DNA from: Thermoguttaceae bacterium
GTDB taxonomy: Bacteria; Planctomycetota; Planctomycetia; Pirellulales; Thermoguttaceae
Assembly (NCBI GenBank): GCA_029975295.1
Contig: JARKPK010000005.1
Span: forward strand, 1-64,000
Length of the DNA stretch: 64,000 nucleotides
Direction of reading: 5' to 3'
Numbering within the stretch: the stretch's first letter is position 1; the number at the start of each line of letters is the position of its first letter. Shown here piece after piece: positions 8,794 through 17,511 of this stretch. Both the position numbers and the translations under genes were made by a program. Under the pieces are notes generated by a model. It worked only from the letters and a program-made list of their open reading frames with translations, made no database searches and had not been told where the DNA came from.

Positions 8794-9099
8794 AGTCGGC
8801 GCCTTGCGTCAATTCCATTCGATTCCGCTAAGCGATCCGGCGGTCCGGCCGCTTTTTATCTGGAAGGAGTCGTCCGGCAATCGCGCTGTCTCCGACCGCC
8901 CATCGGCGGAGGCGATCGCCTGGTGCGATCTTTTTGAAGTCATCAAACATGCTCGCTCTGACGGCGAAGCCGCCGATTGCGTTCCGCGCCGGCGGGTTTC
9001 TGTCCCCATAATCGAGAGGACGGCGACGATCGCAGCGAATCAGCGGCCGAGTTCGCTGCGCACCGCGACGGACGCCATCGCCCGCCCGCAAGGTCGCAT
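8794..9099. other. Intergenic, nothing recognised
   Basis: About 306 bases between the converging NRAMP-like and DUF2200 genes. Short frames exist in all registers but none has coding support. A GCGAAGCCGCCGATTGCGT stretch near 8959-8977 resembles one half of the dispersed repeat described elsewhere in the window, but the second half is absent. No clear terminator hairpin with a T-run was seen. Confidence 0.4.
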
Positions 9100-9453
9100 T
9101 CAAGTCCGCATGATCTTTTCGATGGCCTTCCCTTTGGCCAACTCATCGATCAACTTGTCAAGACAGCGAATCTCCCGCATCATTGGATCTTGAATCTCTT
9201 CGACTCGGACGCCGCACACCACTCCTTTGATCGACAGGCGGCAGGGGTTCGGCGCAGGGGCTTCCCCGAAAAACGTCTCGAAGTCAACCTGCTTCTCCAG
9301 TTGACTGTCCAACTGCGCGGGACTGTAGCCGGTCAACCAGCAGATGAGGGAATCGACCTCTTGCCGAGTGCGTCCCTTCTTCTGCGCCTTCGCAACGTAG
9401 AGGGGATACACGCTGGCAAAACTCGTCGTGAGAATACGATGCTTTGCTGTCAT
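9100..9453 (-). CDS. DUF2200 family protein
   Basis: About 117 residues starting MTAKHRI at 9453; a start six codons earlier is possible. The whole protein matches the small cytosolic DUF2200 family: [17 protein letters not shown], then [19 protein letters not shown], then [25 protein letters not shown] and [13 protein letters not shown]. Length is normal for the family. The biochemical function is unknown. It lies 55 nt downstream of fabG on the same strand, where acpP is often found, so it may be co-transcribed without a pathway link. Confidence 0.9.
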   Translation of the reverse strand: MTAKHRILTTSFASVYPLYVAKAQKKGRTRQEVDSLICWLTGYSPAQLDSQLEKQVDFETFFGEAPAPNPCRLSIKGVVCGVRVEEIQDPMMREIRCLDKLIDELAKGKAIEKIMRT

Positions 9454-9508
9454 CGGCCAAATCGCCCTCACAACGCCCGGCGGGCGCCGCGTACAGTCCG
9501 GTGTTCCA

Positions 9509-10279
9509 TCAGACGGTCAAACCGCCGTCGACCGTGAGAACATGGCCGGTAATGAACTCGGCCGCCGGGCTGGCCAGGAAGAGAACCGCGTCAGCCACAT
9601 CTTGGGGCTGGCCCATGCGCCCCAGCGGGATTTCCTTGCGAATCAGTTCGAGCGTTTCTTCGCCCAACTTGGCGGTCATGTCGGTGGCGATGAACCCGGG
9701 CGCAACAGCGTTGACCGTTACTCCCCGCGAGGCCAATTCCCGCGACGCGGTCCGAGTAAGCCCAATCACGCCCGCTTTCGATGCGGAGTAGTTGGCCTGC
9801 CCCGGATTGCCCATCAGTCCCGATACGCTGGCAATGTTGATAATTCGGCCTCGCGGGCTCTTCATGATCGGCCGCGCCGCCGCCCGCGTAAACAGGAACG
9901 TTCCCTTGAGATTGATATTGAGCACTGCGTCCCACTGATCATCCTTCATGCGGATCAGCAAGCCGTCGCGAGTAATCCCTGCGTTGTTGACGAGAATGTC
10001 GAGCTGACCGAAACGCTTGACCACTTCGTCGACAACCTGCGATACTCGATCGCCGTCGGTGACATCGCAAGCCCACGGCTCCGCCTCCGTGCCCATCGCC
10101 CGGATGGCTGCAATAGCATCGCCCAACAACTCAGTGTTGATATCAATGCAGGCCAAGCGGGCGCCGCACCGCGCCAACGCTTCGGCAATGGTGCGTCCCA
10201 ACCCGCGAGCCGCTCCGGTGACCAAAGCCACCTGACCGGAAAGATCAACACTCAATCGCGGCTTCATGCATTCCGACAT
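9509..10279 (-). CDS. fabG: 3-oxoacyl-ACP reductase FabG
   Basis: 256 residues, a classical short-chain dehydrogenase. [15 protein letters not shown] near residue 22 is the NADP-binding turn, followed by NNAG. The catalytic residues are Asn in NINLKG, Ser in INIASVSG, and Tyr/Lys in YSASKAG. The C-terminal [13 protein letters not shown] is typical of FabG. The enzyme reduces 3-oxoacyl-ACP in each cycle of fatty-acid synthesis. It is downstream of fabD on the same strand (175 nt gap), which supports FabG over other SDR roles. GGGAGG about 10 nt upstream of the ATG supports the start. Confidence 0.92.
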   Translation of the reverse strand: MSECMKPRLSVDLSGQVALVTGAARGLGRTIAEALARCGARLACIDINTELLGDAIAAIRAMGTEAEPWACDVTDGDRVSQVVDEVVKRFGQLDILVNNAGITRDGLLIRMKDDQWDAVLNINLKGTFLFTRAAARPIMKSPRGRIINIASVSGLMGNPGQANYSASKAGVIGLTRTASRELASRGVTVNAVAPGFIATDMTAKLGEETLELIRKEIPLGRMGQPQDVADAVLFLASPAAEFITGHVLTVDGGLTV

Positions 10280-10454
10280 TTCGAGTCAACCTCCCAACCA
10301 TTCTCCGTGGCGCACGGCGAGAAATCGAGTTCTCGCCGACATTGAAACGCTTTCACCCGACAACGAATCCGATGCCGCCCTTGCGCCGCGTCCATCCCGG
10401 CGACCGCCACAACGCATTTCACGCCGTCCCTCGCCGCCGTCGACGTAAGCCGCC

Positions 10455-11363
10455 CTAAACCTGAACGGAATGACAAGGCAGCTTTCGGTCGATCCGCCGC
10501 AGCAAACCCAGCAGAACCCGGCCCGGCCCCACCTCATAGAACTGGCCGAACCCTTGCCCGATCAGGTAGCGCATCGAATCTTCCCAAAGCACGGGCGAAA
10601 TCACTTGGCGAATCAACAGCCGACGGATTTCCTCGGGGTCGTCGTGCGGTTGGGCATCGACATTGGAAATCACGGGAATTCGGGGCCGTTGAAGCTCAAC
10701 CTTCGCCAACGCGGCTGCCAGCTCTTCGTCGGCCGGCCGCATGATCTGCGTATGAAACGCGCCGGCGACTGCCAACGGGACGGCTTTCATGGCGCCCAAC
10801 TTCGGCGCCAGTTCTGCAGCACGCTCGCACGCTCCCACCGTTCCGGAAATGACGATGTTGCCCGGGCAAAGCAAGTTGGCGATCTCCAGCACTTCGCCGC
10901 CGCGGACTTGCTGGCAAAGCTTCTCCACTTCGCTGCGCTCAAGCCCCAAAATGCTCACCATGCCGCCAGCCGTCGCGTCGGCCGCTTTCTGCATGGCCAT
11001 ACCGCGTTGCTGCACCACCCGCAGCCCGTCCTCGAAACTGAGAACGCCGGCGAACACCAACGCGGTGTATTCCCCCAGGCTCAGCCCAGCCACCGCTTCG
11101 CACGACAGCACAACGTCGGGCAACTCCGCTCGGAGCGACTCGATCGCCGCCAAGCTCGTGACAAACAATGCCGGTTGGCTATAAACCGTCGAATCGAGAT
11201 CCTCGGTCGGCCCTTCCAAACAGAGCTTCGCCAGGTCGTAGCCAAGGATTTCACTGGCGCGATCATACATCGCTCGGGCTGACGGGAAGTTCTCGACGAG
11301 TCGCCGCCCCATGCCAACCGATTGGGCCCCTTGGCCCGGGAACAAGAAACCGATTCTCGTCAC
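10455..11363 (-). CDS. fabD: Malonyl-CoA:ACP transacylase FabD
   Basis: 302 residues, full length for FabD, starting at a GTG with AGGAG about 9 nt upstream. Active-site features: GQGAQ near residue 11, the nucleophilic Ser in GLSLGEY near residue 95, and the catalytic His in AGAFHTQIM near residue 200. It moves malonyl groups from CoA to acyl carrier protein. It sits between rpmF and fabG, a layout common in bacteria, although plsX, fabH and acpP are not present here. Confidence 0.95.
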   Translation of the reverse strand: MTRIGFLFPGQGAQSVGMGRRLVENFPSARAMYDRASEILGYDLAKLCLEGPTEDLDSTVYSQPALFVTSLAAIESLRAELPDVVLSCEAVAGLSLGEYTALVFAGVLSFEDGLRVVQQRGMAMQKAADATAGGMVSILGLERSEVEKLCQQVRGGEVLEIANLLCPGNIVISGTVGACERAAELAPKLGAMKAVPLAVAGAFHTQIMRPADEELAAALAKVELQRPRIPVISNVDAQPHDDPEEIRRLLIRQVISPVLWEDSMRYLIGQGFGQFYEVGPGRVLLGLLRRIDRKLPCHSVQV

Positions 11364-11859
11364 GGCGGAATTCTCCTGAACTCAGTCCGGGGCAGGTTCA
11401 ACTCTCAAAAGCCAATCTTCTCGCCGCACGTCACTTCAGTTCGTCTCGCCCGCCCCGATTTCGTGCCGCTCAGGCCGCCTCGCCGCGGTCCCTCTTGCCG
11501 CCAACGGGCGCGCTTGATGGGCGAGACTCGCCGCAAACCTCGGCGCGAACATCCCGCGACAAGCTCCGGCGTCTTCGTCGCCGATGTCCGACTGTCAACG
11601 CCACGATCGTCTGGAACAGCATATCTCGCGGTCAACAGCGCTGCATGGTTTGAATCGCCGTGCACCCATGCGTCCCGACTTCGACGGCGATCGAGCCTTA
11701 ATTCAGGGCGTTACCGCTCGGCTTGGGCGCGGAACCAGCCGATCTATCGACAAATCGGTTTCCCAGCGCGGCAAAGGTGCTCTAGACTGGCGCAATTCCC
11801 ATCGGTTGAGCAGCCCCATTGCGCAGCCGCAAACGGCGGCCGCCCCAAAGCTTGCCCGA
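11364..11859. other. Long gap between fabD and rpmF, nothing recognised
   Basis: 496 bases in the position where plsX and fabH lie in many genomes. No frame here resembles either gene. The minus-strand frame at 11405-11665 is Arg-rich and lacks a ribosome site, so I treat it as non-coding. The fabD promoter probably lies in this gap if it is not read from rpmF. Confidence 0.4.
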
Positions 11860-12069
11860 CTACAGCTTCTTCTTTTTGCCCTTCGACTTCTTCTCTTTCG
11901 GAGCGACCACACCTTGAGCGTTATAGTAGCCGCACTTCGGGCACACGGCGTGCGACAGGGCAGGGCTGCTGCACTCGGGGCACGTGACGACGGCCTTGGG
12001 CTCCTTGTGGTCGTGCGCACGACGCTGACCGGTCTTGGAATTGCTTTGTCTTCTCTTGGGGACAGCCAT
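11860..12069 (-). CDS. rpmF: 50S ribosomal protein L32
   Basis: 69 residues from the ATG at 12069 (GGAG 7 nt upstream). It begins MAVPKRRQSNSKTGQRRAHD, the standard L32 start. It carries a four-cysteine zinc ribbon, CPECSSPALSHAVCPKC, and ends in a long lysine-rich tail. It is a structural protein of the large ribosomal subunit. The retained cysteines mark the zinc-binding (C+) form. It is the first gene of a run toward fabD and fabG, though a 496-nt gap follows. Confidence 0.96.
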   Translation of the reverse strand: MAVPKRRQSNSKTGQRRAHDHKEPKAVVTCPECSSPALSHAVCPKCGYYNAQGVVAPKEKKSKGKKKKL

Positions 12070-12132
12070 GGTCAAACTCCACTTCGACGTCCTGCCCTAA
12101 ATAGGCCCACACAATGACATTCGCGGCTGCTG

Positions 12133-12200
12133 GCGCGAAGCGGCCGCTTGCGTGCTGCGCGAGCCTGGGCCGCTCCGATTTTCCGCGGTTTTATTCAACC
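12133..12200. repeat. Dispersed repeat, copy A
   Basis: One of three related segments in the window. On the plus strand it reads GCGAAGCGGCCGCTTGCGTG, then 48 nt after the first base a TTCCGCGG core leading to GGTTTTATTC. It lies 64-131 nt upstream of the rpmF start, within the likely promoter region. Copies B (43607-43676) and C (16405-16466) share the same two blocks at 49-nt spacing. Confidence 0.5.
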
Positions 12201-12344
12201 AAGCCGGCCGCACCGACCGCATGATCATCAGCGAAACCAAGCAGTTTAGGCCAGATCGCCAGTAGTGTCAATCACCGGCACAGCACAATGTTGCGGCGTT
12301 TTCCACCGAAAAATCCCCCTCCCGCCGCTCAACCAGCAAAGCCG

Positions 12345-13631
12345 TCACGATTTGGGTTTCGCCAGCGGATCGGGCAGGGTTCGCTCCGTTTCCAGGCCGC
12401 GATCCCCGTTCTGTTTCATCCAGTCGTCCAACTTTGTCCGCAGCGATTTCAATTGATCGGTGCAGGCGGAGTCGGCGGCCAAGTTGCGCAGCTCCCAAGG
12501 GTCGTTGGCCAAGTCGTACAACTCTTCAGCCGGACGCGACCGATATCGCGTAACCACGGCGGCTGCCGCAGCGTCGTTTTCGGCCTTCCGCAACCAGGAA
12601 TCGAAGTAGGAACGGCCGTCAGTTCCTTCGTTGCCCTTGTCGATGTGCGTTGAGTGGACTGCCCCCGGGTCAAGATTTCGGATGTATTTCCATTGGGCCG
12701 TGCGAACCGCCCGAATGGGATAGCGGTTCATTCGGCCGTCGCCGCTATGGGTCAGAAAGACCGCTTCGCGGTGTTTGTCCTTTCGGCCGACAAGCACATC
12801 CAGGAACGACGAACCGCAAATGTCCCTCGGCGGTGAACCGCCGCACGCTTCGATCAGCGTGGGCATCAGGTCGATCCAACTGACCAGGGCGTCGCACCGT
12901 GTTCCCGGCCGAATCCGCCCCAGCCAGCAAACGATCAAGGGCGACCGGACGCCCGCGTCGTAACAATTCCACTTGCCGAAGGGGAACTGCGATCCATGAT
13001 CGCTGGTGAATACGAAAAGCACATCTGGGCCCAGGCGATCAAGGGCCGCGTCGTAAACCAGCCCCAGATCGCGGTCGGCCTCGGCCACTGCCGCCAAGTA
13101 CCGTTCCCACGCTCGACGCGTTTCGGGCGTGTCGACCAAATTCGGCGGCAAGCCGTCGCGCGAGGCAACGCCCTCCTTCGGCCAGGGAACATGCGGCCAA
13201 TTGGTTCCCACCAGCAAGCAAAGGGGCTTCTGCGACCTCCGATGGGCCAGCCATCGAACCGCCTCGGCAACACAAACGTCTTCGTGATACCCGAAATGAC
13301 TGGCATGGTCGAAGCCATACTCCTTCACCTGGGCGTAATGCGCCACTTTGCCGATGGCGACCACCTCGTAGCCCAGCTCGCGAAAAAACGCCGGCCATTT
13401 CTTCAGCTCCGCGCGAGGACGCGCATGATTGAGCATCGCCCCATTCCGCATCGGGCAAAGGCCGGTCAGCAAGGCGGCACGGCTGGGTGCGCAACTCGGC
13501 GACGCGACGAAGGCGTTGGTCAACGACATGCCCGCCTTGGCCAAACGCTCCATGTTTGGAGTTGCCACACCCTTGCCGCCGAAAGGCGAGCAGTCGGCAA
13601 CGCTCAGATCATCCGCCAAGAAGACCACCAC
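12345..13631 (-). CDS. Sulfatase (formylglycine-dependent); signal peptide lies out of frame
   Basis: About 428 residues of a type I sulfatase. The metal-site start is VVFLADDLS, the formylglycine motif is CAPSR in SPSCAPSRAALLTG near residue 45, and the metal-binding FTSDHGSQFP lies in the middle. The C-terminal part ends with ELYDLANDPWELRNLA, typical of planctomycete secreted sulfatases acting on sulfated glycans. The only open start is a GTG at 13631, directly at the first beta strand. An ATG at 13695 with a GGAGG site and a signal peptide is in another frame, so a one-base shift probably separates the two. The gene is either inactive for export or affected by a sequencing error. Glutaminase-like gene upstream on the same strand. 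Confidence 0.88.
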   Translation of the reverse strand: MVVFLADDLSVADCSPFGGKGVATPNMERLAKAGMSLTNAFVASPSCAPSRAALLTGLCPMRNGAMLNHARPRAELKKWPAFFRELGYEVVAIGKVAHYAQVKEYGFDHASHFGYHEDVCVAEAVRWLAHRRSQKPLCLLVGTNWPHVPWPKEGVASRDGLPPNLVDTPETRRAWERYLAAVAEADRDLGLVYDAALDRLGPDVLFVFTSDHGSQFPFGKWNCYDAGVRSPLIVCWLGRIRPGTRCDALVSWIDLMPTLIEACGGSPPRDICGSSFLDVLVGRKDKHREAVFLTHSGDGRMNRYPIRAVRTAQWKYIRNLDPGAVHSTHIDKGNEGTDGRSYFDSWLRKAENDAAAAAVVTRYRSRPAEELYDLANDPWELRNLAADSACTDQLKSLRTKLDDWMKQNGDRGLETERTLPDPLAKPKS

Positions 13632-13695
13632 GTTGGGTGTCGCCTCGGCCGCACGTCGGCGCCAGCGCCACGATCAGCAGAATCATCGATCGCAT
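13616..13695 (-). other. Detached signal-peptide segment of the sulfatase gene
   Basis: The ATG at 13695 follows GGAGGGTGAGAAG and encodes MRSMILLIVALAPT, an obvious signal peptide, then runs to a stop near 13615. If one base is removed between 13673 and 13632, the reading passes into AAEATPNVVVFLADD, the normal beginning of an exported sulfatase. The sulfatase frame itself is closed upstream by TGA at 13676-13674. Confidence 0.7.
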
Positions 13696-13799
13696 CTTCT
13701 CACCCTCCGAGAGCGCGCCGCGAGAGTTCGAACGCGACTCCCGTCAGAAAACGGTCTGCTCAGAGCCGCCCATTCTGATTCCGTCAACGCCGATCGCCG

Positions 13800-15989
13800 T
13801 CAACTGGCAGGTTGAGCAGTCTGAGTTTTTGCCGGCGACGGAGCCCAGGGCAACAAACGGGATTGATCTCGACGCGACCATTTGGTCCATACGGCCTTGT
13901 CGTACAACAGCCCGAGAAAAACGCCGCCAACAATGCTCCTCGCCTGAAACCCCCGCTTACGTGCGTTCTCGGTCCAATACCAGTCCGTCATCGGCACTCG
14001 ATCGGGCGTATGATTGAGCATGTCATACACCGGATCGACCAACGCCTCGAAATCGGCGCGTTTGCCCGTCAACGTGGCAGTCCAAAGAATCCAGTCCAAC
14101 TTGGTGTACGTTGTGCGATTGTCCAGCGGCAGACCGAAGCGGTTCTGAACCTTTCGGTAGTGGGCCATTTCGCGCTCGGCCACTTCCGCCGGAAACAGGT
14201 TCAAGCCCAAGAGGCGATCCCAAACCAAGTTGTACTTCTGGCTCCATGTGCCGGGCTTGTCGAATGCCAGTCGGAAATGGTCGCCGTCATCGGCCTCTTT
14301 GATCCATCGCGCCGCCATTTGGCGAGCCAGTTGACTGTAGTGCTCAGCCGATCTCAAATCCCCGCGCATCTGGCACAGCTTGCCGTACGCCCCGAGCGCG
14401 ACGATGGCTTTCGCCGACAGGTTCACGTTTCTGGCCAAGTGGCCGGCAAAGTCGTCCGTACACAATTGATTCTCCGGATCGAACCCTTTCTCTTCCAGAT
14501 AGACGGCCCAGCGGGCGATCAGGGGCCAATAGCGGCTCGCGAAATCGGCGTTCCCCTCCAGTTGGGCCAGCGCAGCCAGCATGATCAGCATGTTGCCCGT
14601 TTCTTCTACGGGCATTTGGTTCTCCTCGCTCCGTTCGCCGCCGCCGTAACGCTGACCGTTCGCCCAGGGATATTGCCCAAGGTCGTGCGGTGCAAACGGG
14701 AATCGCCACCGCGGCGACGAAGCATAGTCCAACACCGGCACGAGCATGGCCTTGGTCAGGGCGGGGCTCGTCAACAAGATCAGCGGCGAAGCCGGGTAGA
14801 TCACGTCGACCGTGCCAATGCAGCCGTTGCTGAAGTTCTCTTTGCTGAAGAAAAGCGGCTGTCCGTTGGCATCGGCCGCCAATTTGTGCGCAGCGAAACA
14901 CTGCCGATAGGCCAAAGCCGCGATGCGGGCATAACGCGCACCGCCGAAGCGGGTGAGGTCGCCCATCAGTTCGGAATCGAATTCAGGACAACGACGCTTG
15001 AGGTAGTCGAGGTCTTCGGCCGAGATCTTCAACAGGTCGTCGGCCGAGGCCCCTTTGCGACGCCAATAAGGCCGCAGATTCTGTCCAAAGTATTGAATGC
15101 TATAAAGGTCGTCGTAGGCCAGCATCAGCCAACGGCTTAGCGGTTTGCCGTCCGGGGCGACTCTGCCCTCGGCTAGCATCATCGCCAGAGCGGGCCCGGC
15201 GTCGTCGGCCGCGCGCGGCATCCGCTGATCCATCTCGGGCAGTTTCTCGTTGGCGATAAACTCAGATCGGCATACCGTCCGATCGGCCGCTGAAACTTGC
15301 GACTGCGGCGCCGCAAGGTAGAAGTAACCCCAGTCGATTCGCAGATCGTCACCGCGTTTTCCCAGAATGGCCTGATCTTGAGAACCAACTCGGGCGATCG
15401 ACAATCCGTGGGCCTTCTCTGTAGTCCACTCGACCTGCTGCCGCGGTTGATCGACGGCGATTTCCGCGCCGGCGTCGAAATACAACCGAATGCGATGGGG
15501 TTTCCCGTCGCTAGAGGTGATGTTCCAAACAAGATAGGTTACGGGCCGCGAAACGAAATCGAGACTCTCCGGCAAGGTCGCTGTAAGGAACACCAGTTCC
15601 ACTTCGACGCCCGCGCCGCGAAATCCGTAGATCGTCCGCGTCGGCAGCACTTCGAGTCGGGTTTGCTCCAGCGCCGGCACATCCGGCGGCTGATCGCCCA
15701 TCAGTCGGTGCGTCTTGCCGTCGATGCGAATCAGACAGGTCAAGGGGTGAACCTTGCCCGTCCAGTGGCGCGTTGGTCCGTCGGTCAGCCGATCGGCCAT
15801 CGACCAGATGCTGAAATAGGGATCGCACGCCACCAATGGCGAGGCCGGCGGGGTCAAACCGCCATCGCTGCGAATCACTCGAGCGGGCGGCTCGTTCTTC
15901 GGCGGACTCTCCGCGCCGCGAGCCGAATCGACCCCGACCAATGCCACCGCTGCCAGCAACCATCTGCCCACAACACGTTCCCAGGCCAT
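13800..15989 (-). CDS. Exported glutaminase-A-like protein (DUF5127/DUF4965/DUF1793)
   Basis: 729 residues with GGGAGG 6 nt before the ATG. An N-terminal signal peptide (about residues 1-26, ending around SARGAES) is followed by the layout of GtaA-type glutaminases: a beta-rich N-terminal domain (PLVACDPYFSIWS, DGKTHRLMG), a central DUF4965-like region (YRQCFAAHKLAAD, STVDVIYPASPLI-like) and a helical C-terminal barrel (LCTDDFAGHLARNVNLSAKAI). Fungal relatives release ammonia from glutamine, but many bacterial members are untested and may act on glycans. It has its own likely promoter, and the sulfatase gene follows 168 nt downstream on the same strand. Confidence 0.85.
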   Translation of the reverse strand: MAWERVVGRWLLAAVALVGVDSARGAESPPKNEPPARVIRSDGGLTPPASPLVACDPYFSIWSMADRLTDGPTRHWTGKVHPLTCLIRIDGKTHRLMGDQPPDVPALEQTRLEVLPTRTIYGFRGAGVEVELVFLTATLPESLDFVSRPVTYLVWNITSSDGKPHRIRLYFDAGAEIAVDQPRQQVEWTTEKAHGLSIARVGSQDQAILGKRGDDLRIDWGYFYLAAPQSQVSAADRTVCRSEFIANEKLPEMDQRMPRAADDAGPALAMMLAEGRVAPDGKPLSRWLMLAYDDLYSIQYFGQNLRPYWRRKGASADDLLKISAEDLDYLKRRCPEFDSELMGDLTRFGGARYARIAALAYRQCFAAHKLAADANGQPLFFSKENFSNGCIGTVDVIYPASPLILLTSPALTKAMLVPVLDYASSPRWRFPFAPHDLGQYPWANGQRYGGGERSEENQMPVEETGNMLIMLAALAQLEGNADFASRYWPLIARWAVYLEEKGFDPENQLCTDDFAGHLARNVNLSAKAIVALGAYGKLCQMRGDLRSAEHYSQLARQMAARWIKEADDGDHFRLAFDKPGTWSQKYNLVWDRLLGLNLFPAEVAEREMAHYRKVQNRFGLPLDNRTTYTKLDWILWTATLTGKRADFEALVDPVYDMLNHTPDRVPMTDWYWTENARKRGFQARSIVGGVFLGLLYDKAVWTKWSRRDQSRLLPWAPSPAKTQTAQPAS

Positions 15990-16466
15990 TGCTTACCTCC
16001 CAATCTCAAACGTTGATTCTCTTGCGCGTCGCCCATCGCGAGCAACGACGAGCGTCGTACCGACCTTGACGAACGTCGCGAAAACGTCGCCCAGCGCCGG
16101 TCCAACACAAACGAGCAGCGACGGCCCAACGACCAAGCATGTTTTGTTGATCGAATGGTGCGAGCCCTTCGCCGATGCGGCCGCGGCCTCGATCGGTGCG
16201 AATCTGCCGCCTTGCCTCAGCCGTCATCGTGGTTGTTATACGGCCTGACCGATCCAAAAGAAAGGCGCGGGCCACTGGGGCGCACGAAGGAACGGACAGC
16301 AGGCGGCGAACAGGCCGATTTGCCGAACGATCTCAGTGACAAACCGTTGATGCTTCGGCCTTGGTCGAAAAGGTTCGAAGCACACAATTGGCGGTCGCCG
16401 ATTCTGCCAAGCAGCCGACGGAGTGTTTCGCCCGCTCAGACTACTTTTCGTTTTCCGCGGTTGCGT
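15990..16466. other. Intergenic between glutaminase-like and TIGR01777 genes
   Basis: 477 bases upstream of the glutaminase-like gene and downstream of the epimerase gene. Its only notable content is copy C of the dispersed repeat at its right end. Long plus-strand frames crossing here are antisense shadows of the epimerase gene. Confidence 0.4.
16405..16466. repeat. Dispersed repeat, copy C
   Basis: The plus strand shows GCCAAGCAGCCGACGGAGTG, then TTTTCCGCGGTTGCGTTC. The CCGCGG core is 49 nt after the first block, as in copy B. It abuts the stop codon of the epimerase gene. It is the most diverged of the three copies. Confidence 0.45.
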
Positions 16467-17369
16467 TCACCAGTGATGCAGCAAGCGTCGGAGCGATGCG
16501 CCGATTTCTTCGTCGCCGAAACGGAATCCCGCCTCGGTCAGCCTCTGAGGCATCGCCCGAGCCCCCCGAAGCAACAGGGCTTCGGCCATTTCTCCAAGGG
16601 CCAGAGACAAGACCAATCGGGGAACGCGGAAGATGGTTGGACGGCCAAGGGCTGCGCCCAACGCACGGGTGAACTCGCGATTCGTTGCCGGCCGCGGCGC
16701 GGTCAGATTGATCGGCCCGGCCAAACGGTCATCATTCAGAATCCATTCGACAGCGGCGGCGACATCATCGTTTGTGATCCAACTGATATACTGCCGCCCG
16801 TCGCCCAATACGCCGCCCATACCCCAGCGAAACACCGGCAGCATTTTGGCCAGCGCCCCGCCGGCAACATCGAGAACCATCCCAATGCGCAGGCAGACGA
16901 CTCGGCAACCATGCGACTCGGCCTTCAGCGAGGCAGTCTCCCATTGGCGGCAGAGGTCGGCCAGGAAGCCGACGCCCGGCGAGCTTTGCTCCGTGAGCAC
17001 TTCGTCGCCGCGACTGCCGTAGTAGCCGATGGCCGATGCCGACACGAACACCCGCGGCCTCGGCTGCGCGGAAGCGATGGCCTGAACCAACAATTCGGTC
17101 GCCTGCAAGCGGCTCGATGCGATGCGCTGCTTGACGCTTTCCGTCCACCGCGCCTGTGCGATGTTCTCGCCGGCAAGATTGACAACGGCATCGATGTCGC
17201 GCAACGCCTCGGGATCGATTCGCCCGAAGCCGGGATCCCAAGCATACTCGTCGCGATCCGGCTGCCGAGGCGGCCGAACAAGCCGCAACACGCGATGACC
17301 GGCCGTCGCAAAGCGGCGAACCAACCGCCCGCCAATCAACCCGCCCGCCCCGGCAATAAGAATGCGCAT
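16467..17369 (-). CDS. TIGR01777 family NAD(P)-binding epimerase-like protein
   Basis: 300 residues. MRILIAGAGGLIGGRLVRRF is the Rossmann start of the TIGR01777/YfcH (SDR39U1) family. The family signature VVNLAGENIAQARWTESVKQ follows near residue 60, then SASAIGYYGSRGDEVLTE and a C-terminal DUF1731-like domain (FRVPRLVLSLALGEMAEALL, GARAMPQRLTEAGF). Length is normal. The substrate is unknown in all members. The start lies 142 nt downstream of the PilM-fusion stop on the same strand. Confidence 0.92.
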   Translation of the reverse strand: MRILIAGAGGLIGGRLVRRFATAGHRVLRLVRPPRQPDRDEYAWDPGFGRIDPEALRDIDAVVNLAGENIAQARWTESVKQRIASSRLQATELLVQAIASAQPRPRVFVSASAIGYYGSRGDEVLTEQSSPGVGFLADLCRQWETASLKAESHGCRVVCLRIGMVLDVAGGALAKMLPVFRWGMGGVLGDGRQYISWITNDDVAAAVEWILNDDRLAGPINLTAPRPATNREFTRALGAALGRPTIFRVPRLVLSLALGEMAEALLLRGARAMPQRLTEAGFRFGDEEIGASLRRLLHHW

Positions 17370-17511
17370 GGAGATGGCCCCCGCGACAAGACCACGGCCT
17401 AAGCTGCCAAAGAAAGGATTGCCACGTCAGTTCATTATCGCCGCTTAGACAAGTGCGGCAATAAGGCTGCCGGACTGGGCGCGGGTTCGCCGCTGAACAC
17501 GGGCGAGGCGA

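Noticed and set aside
13812-15140. A 442-codon plus-strand frame opposite the glutaminase-like gene
   Set aside because: Shadow frame with no domain; the minus strand has a signal peptide and family motifs.
16155-17402. A 415-codon plus-strand frame opposite the TIGR01777 gene
   Set aside because: Antisense shadow; the minus strand encodes a complete family member.
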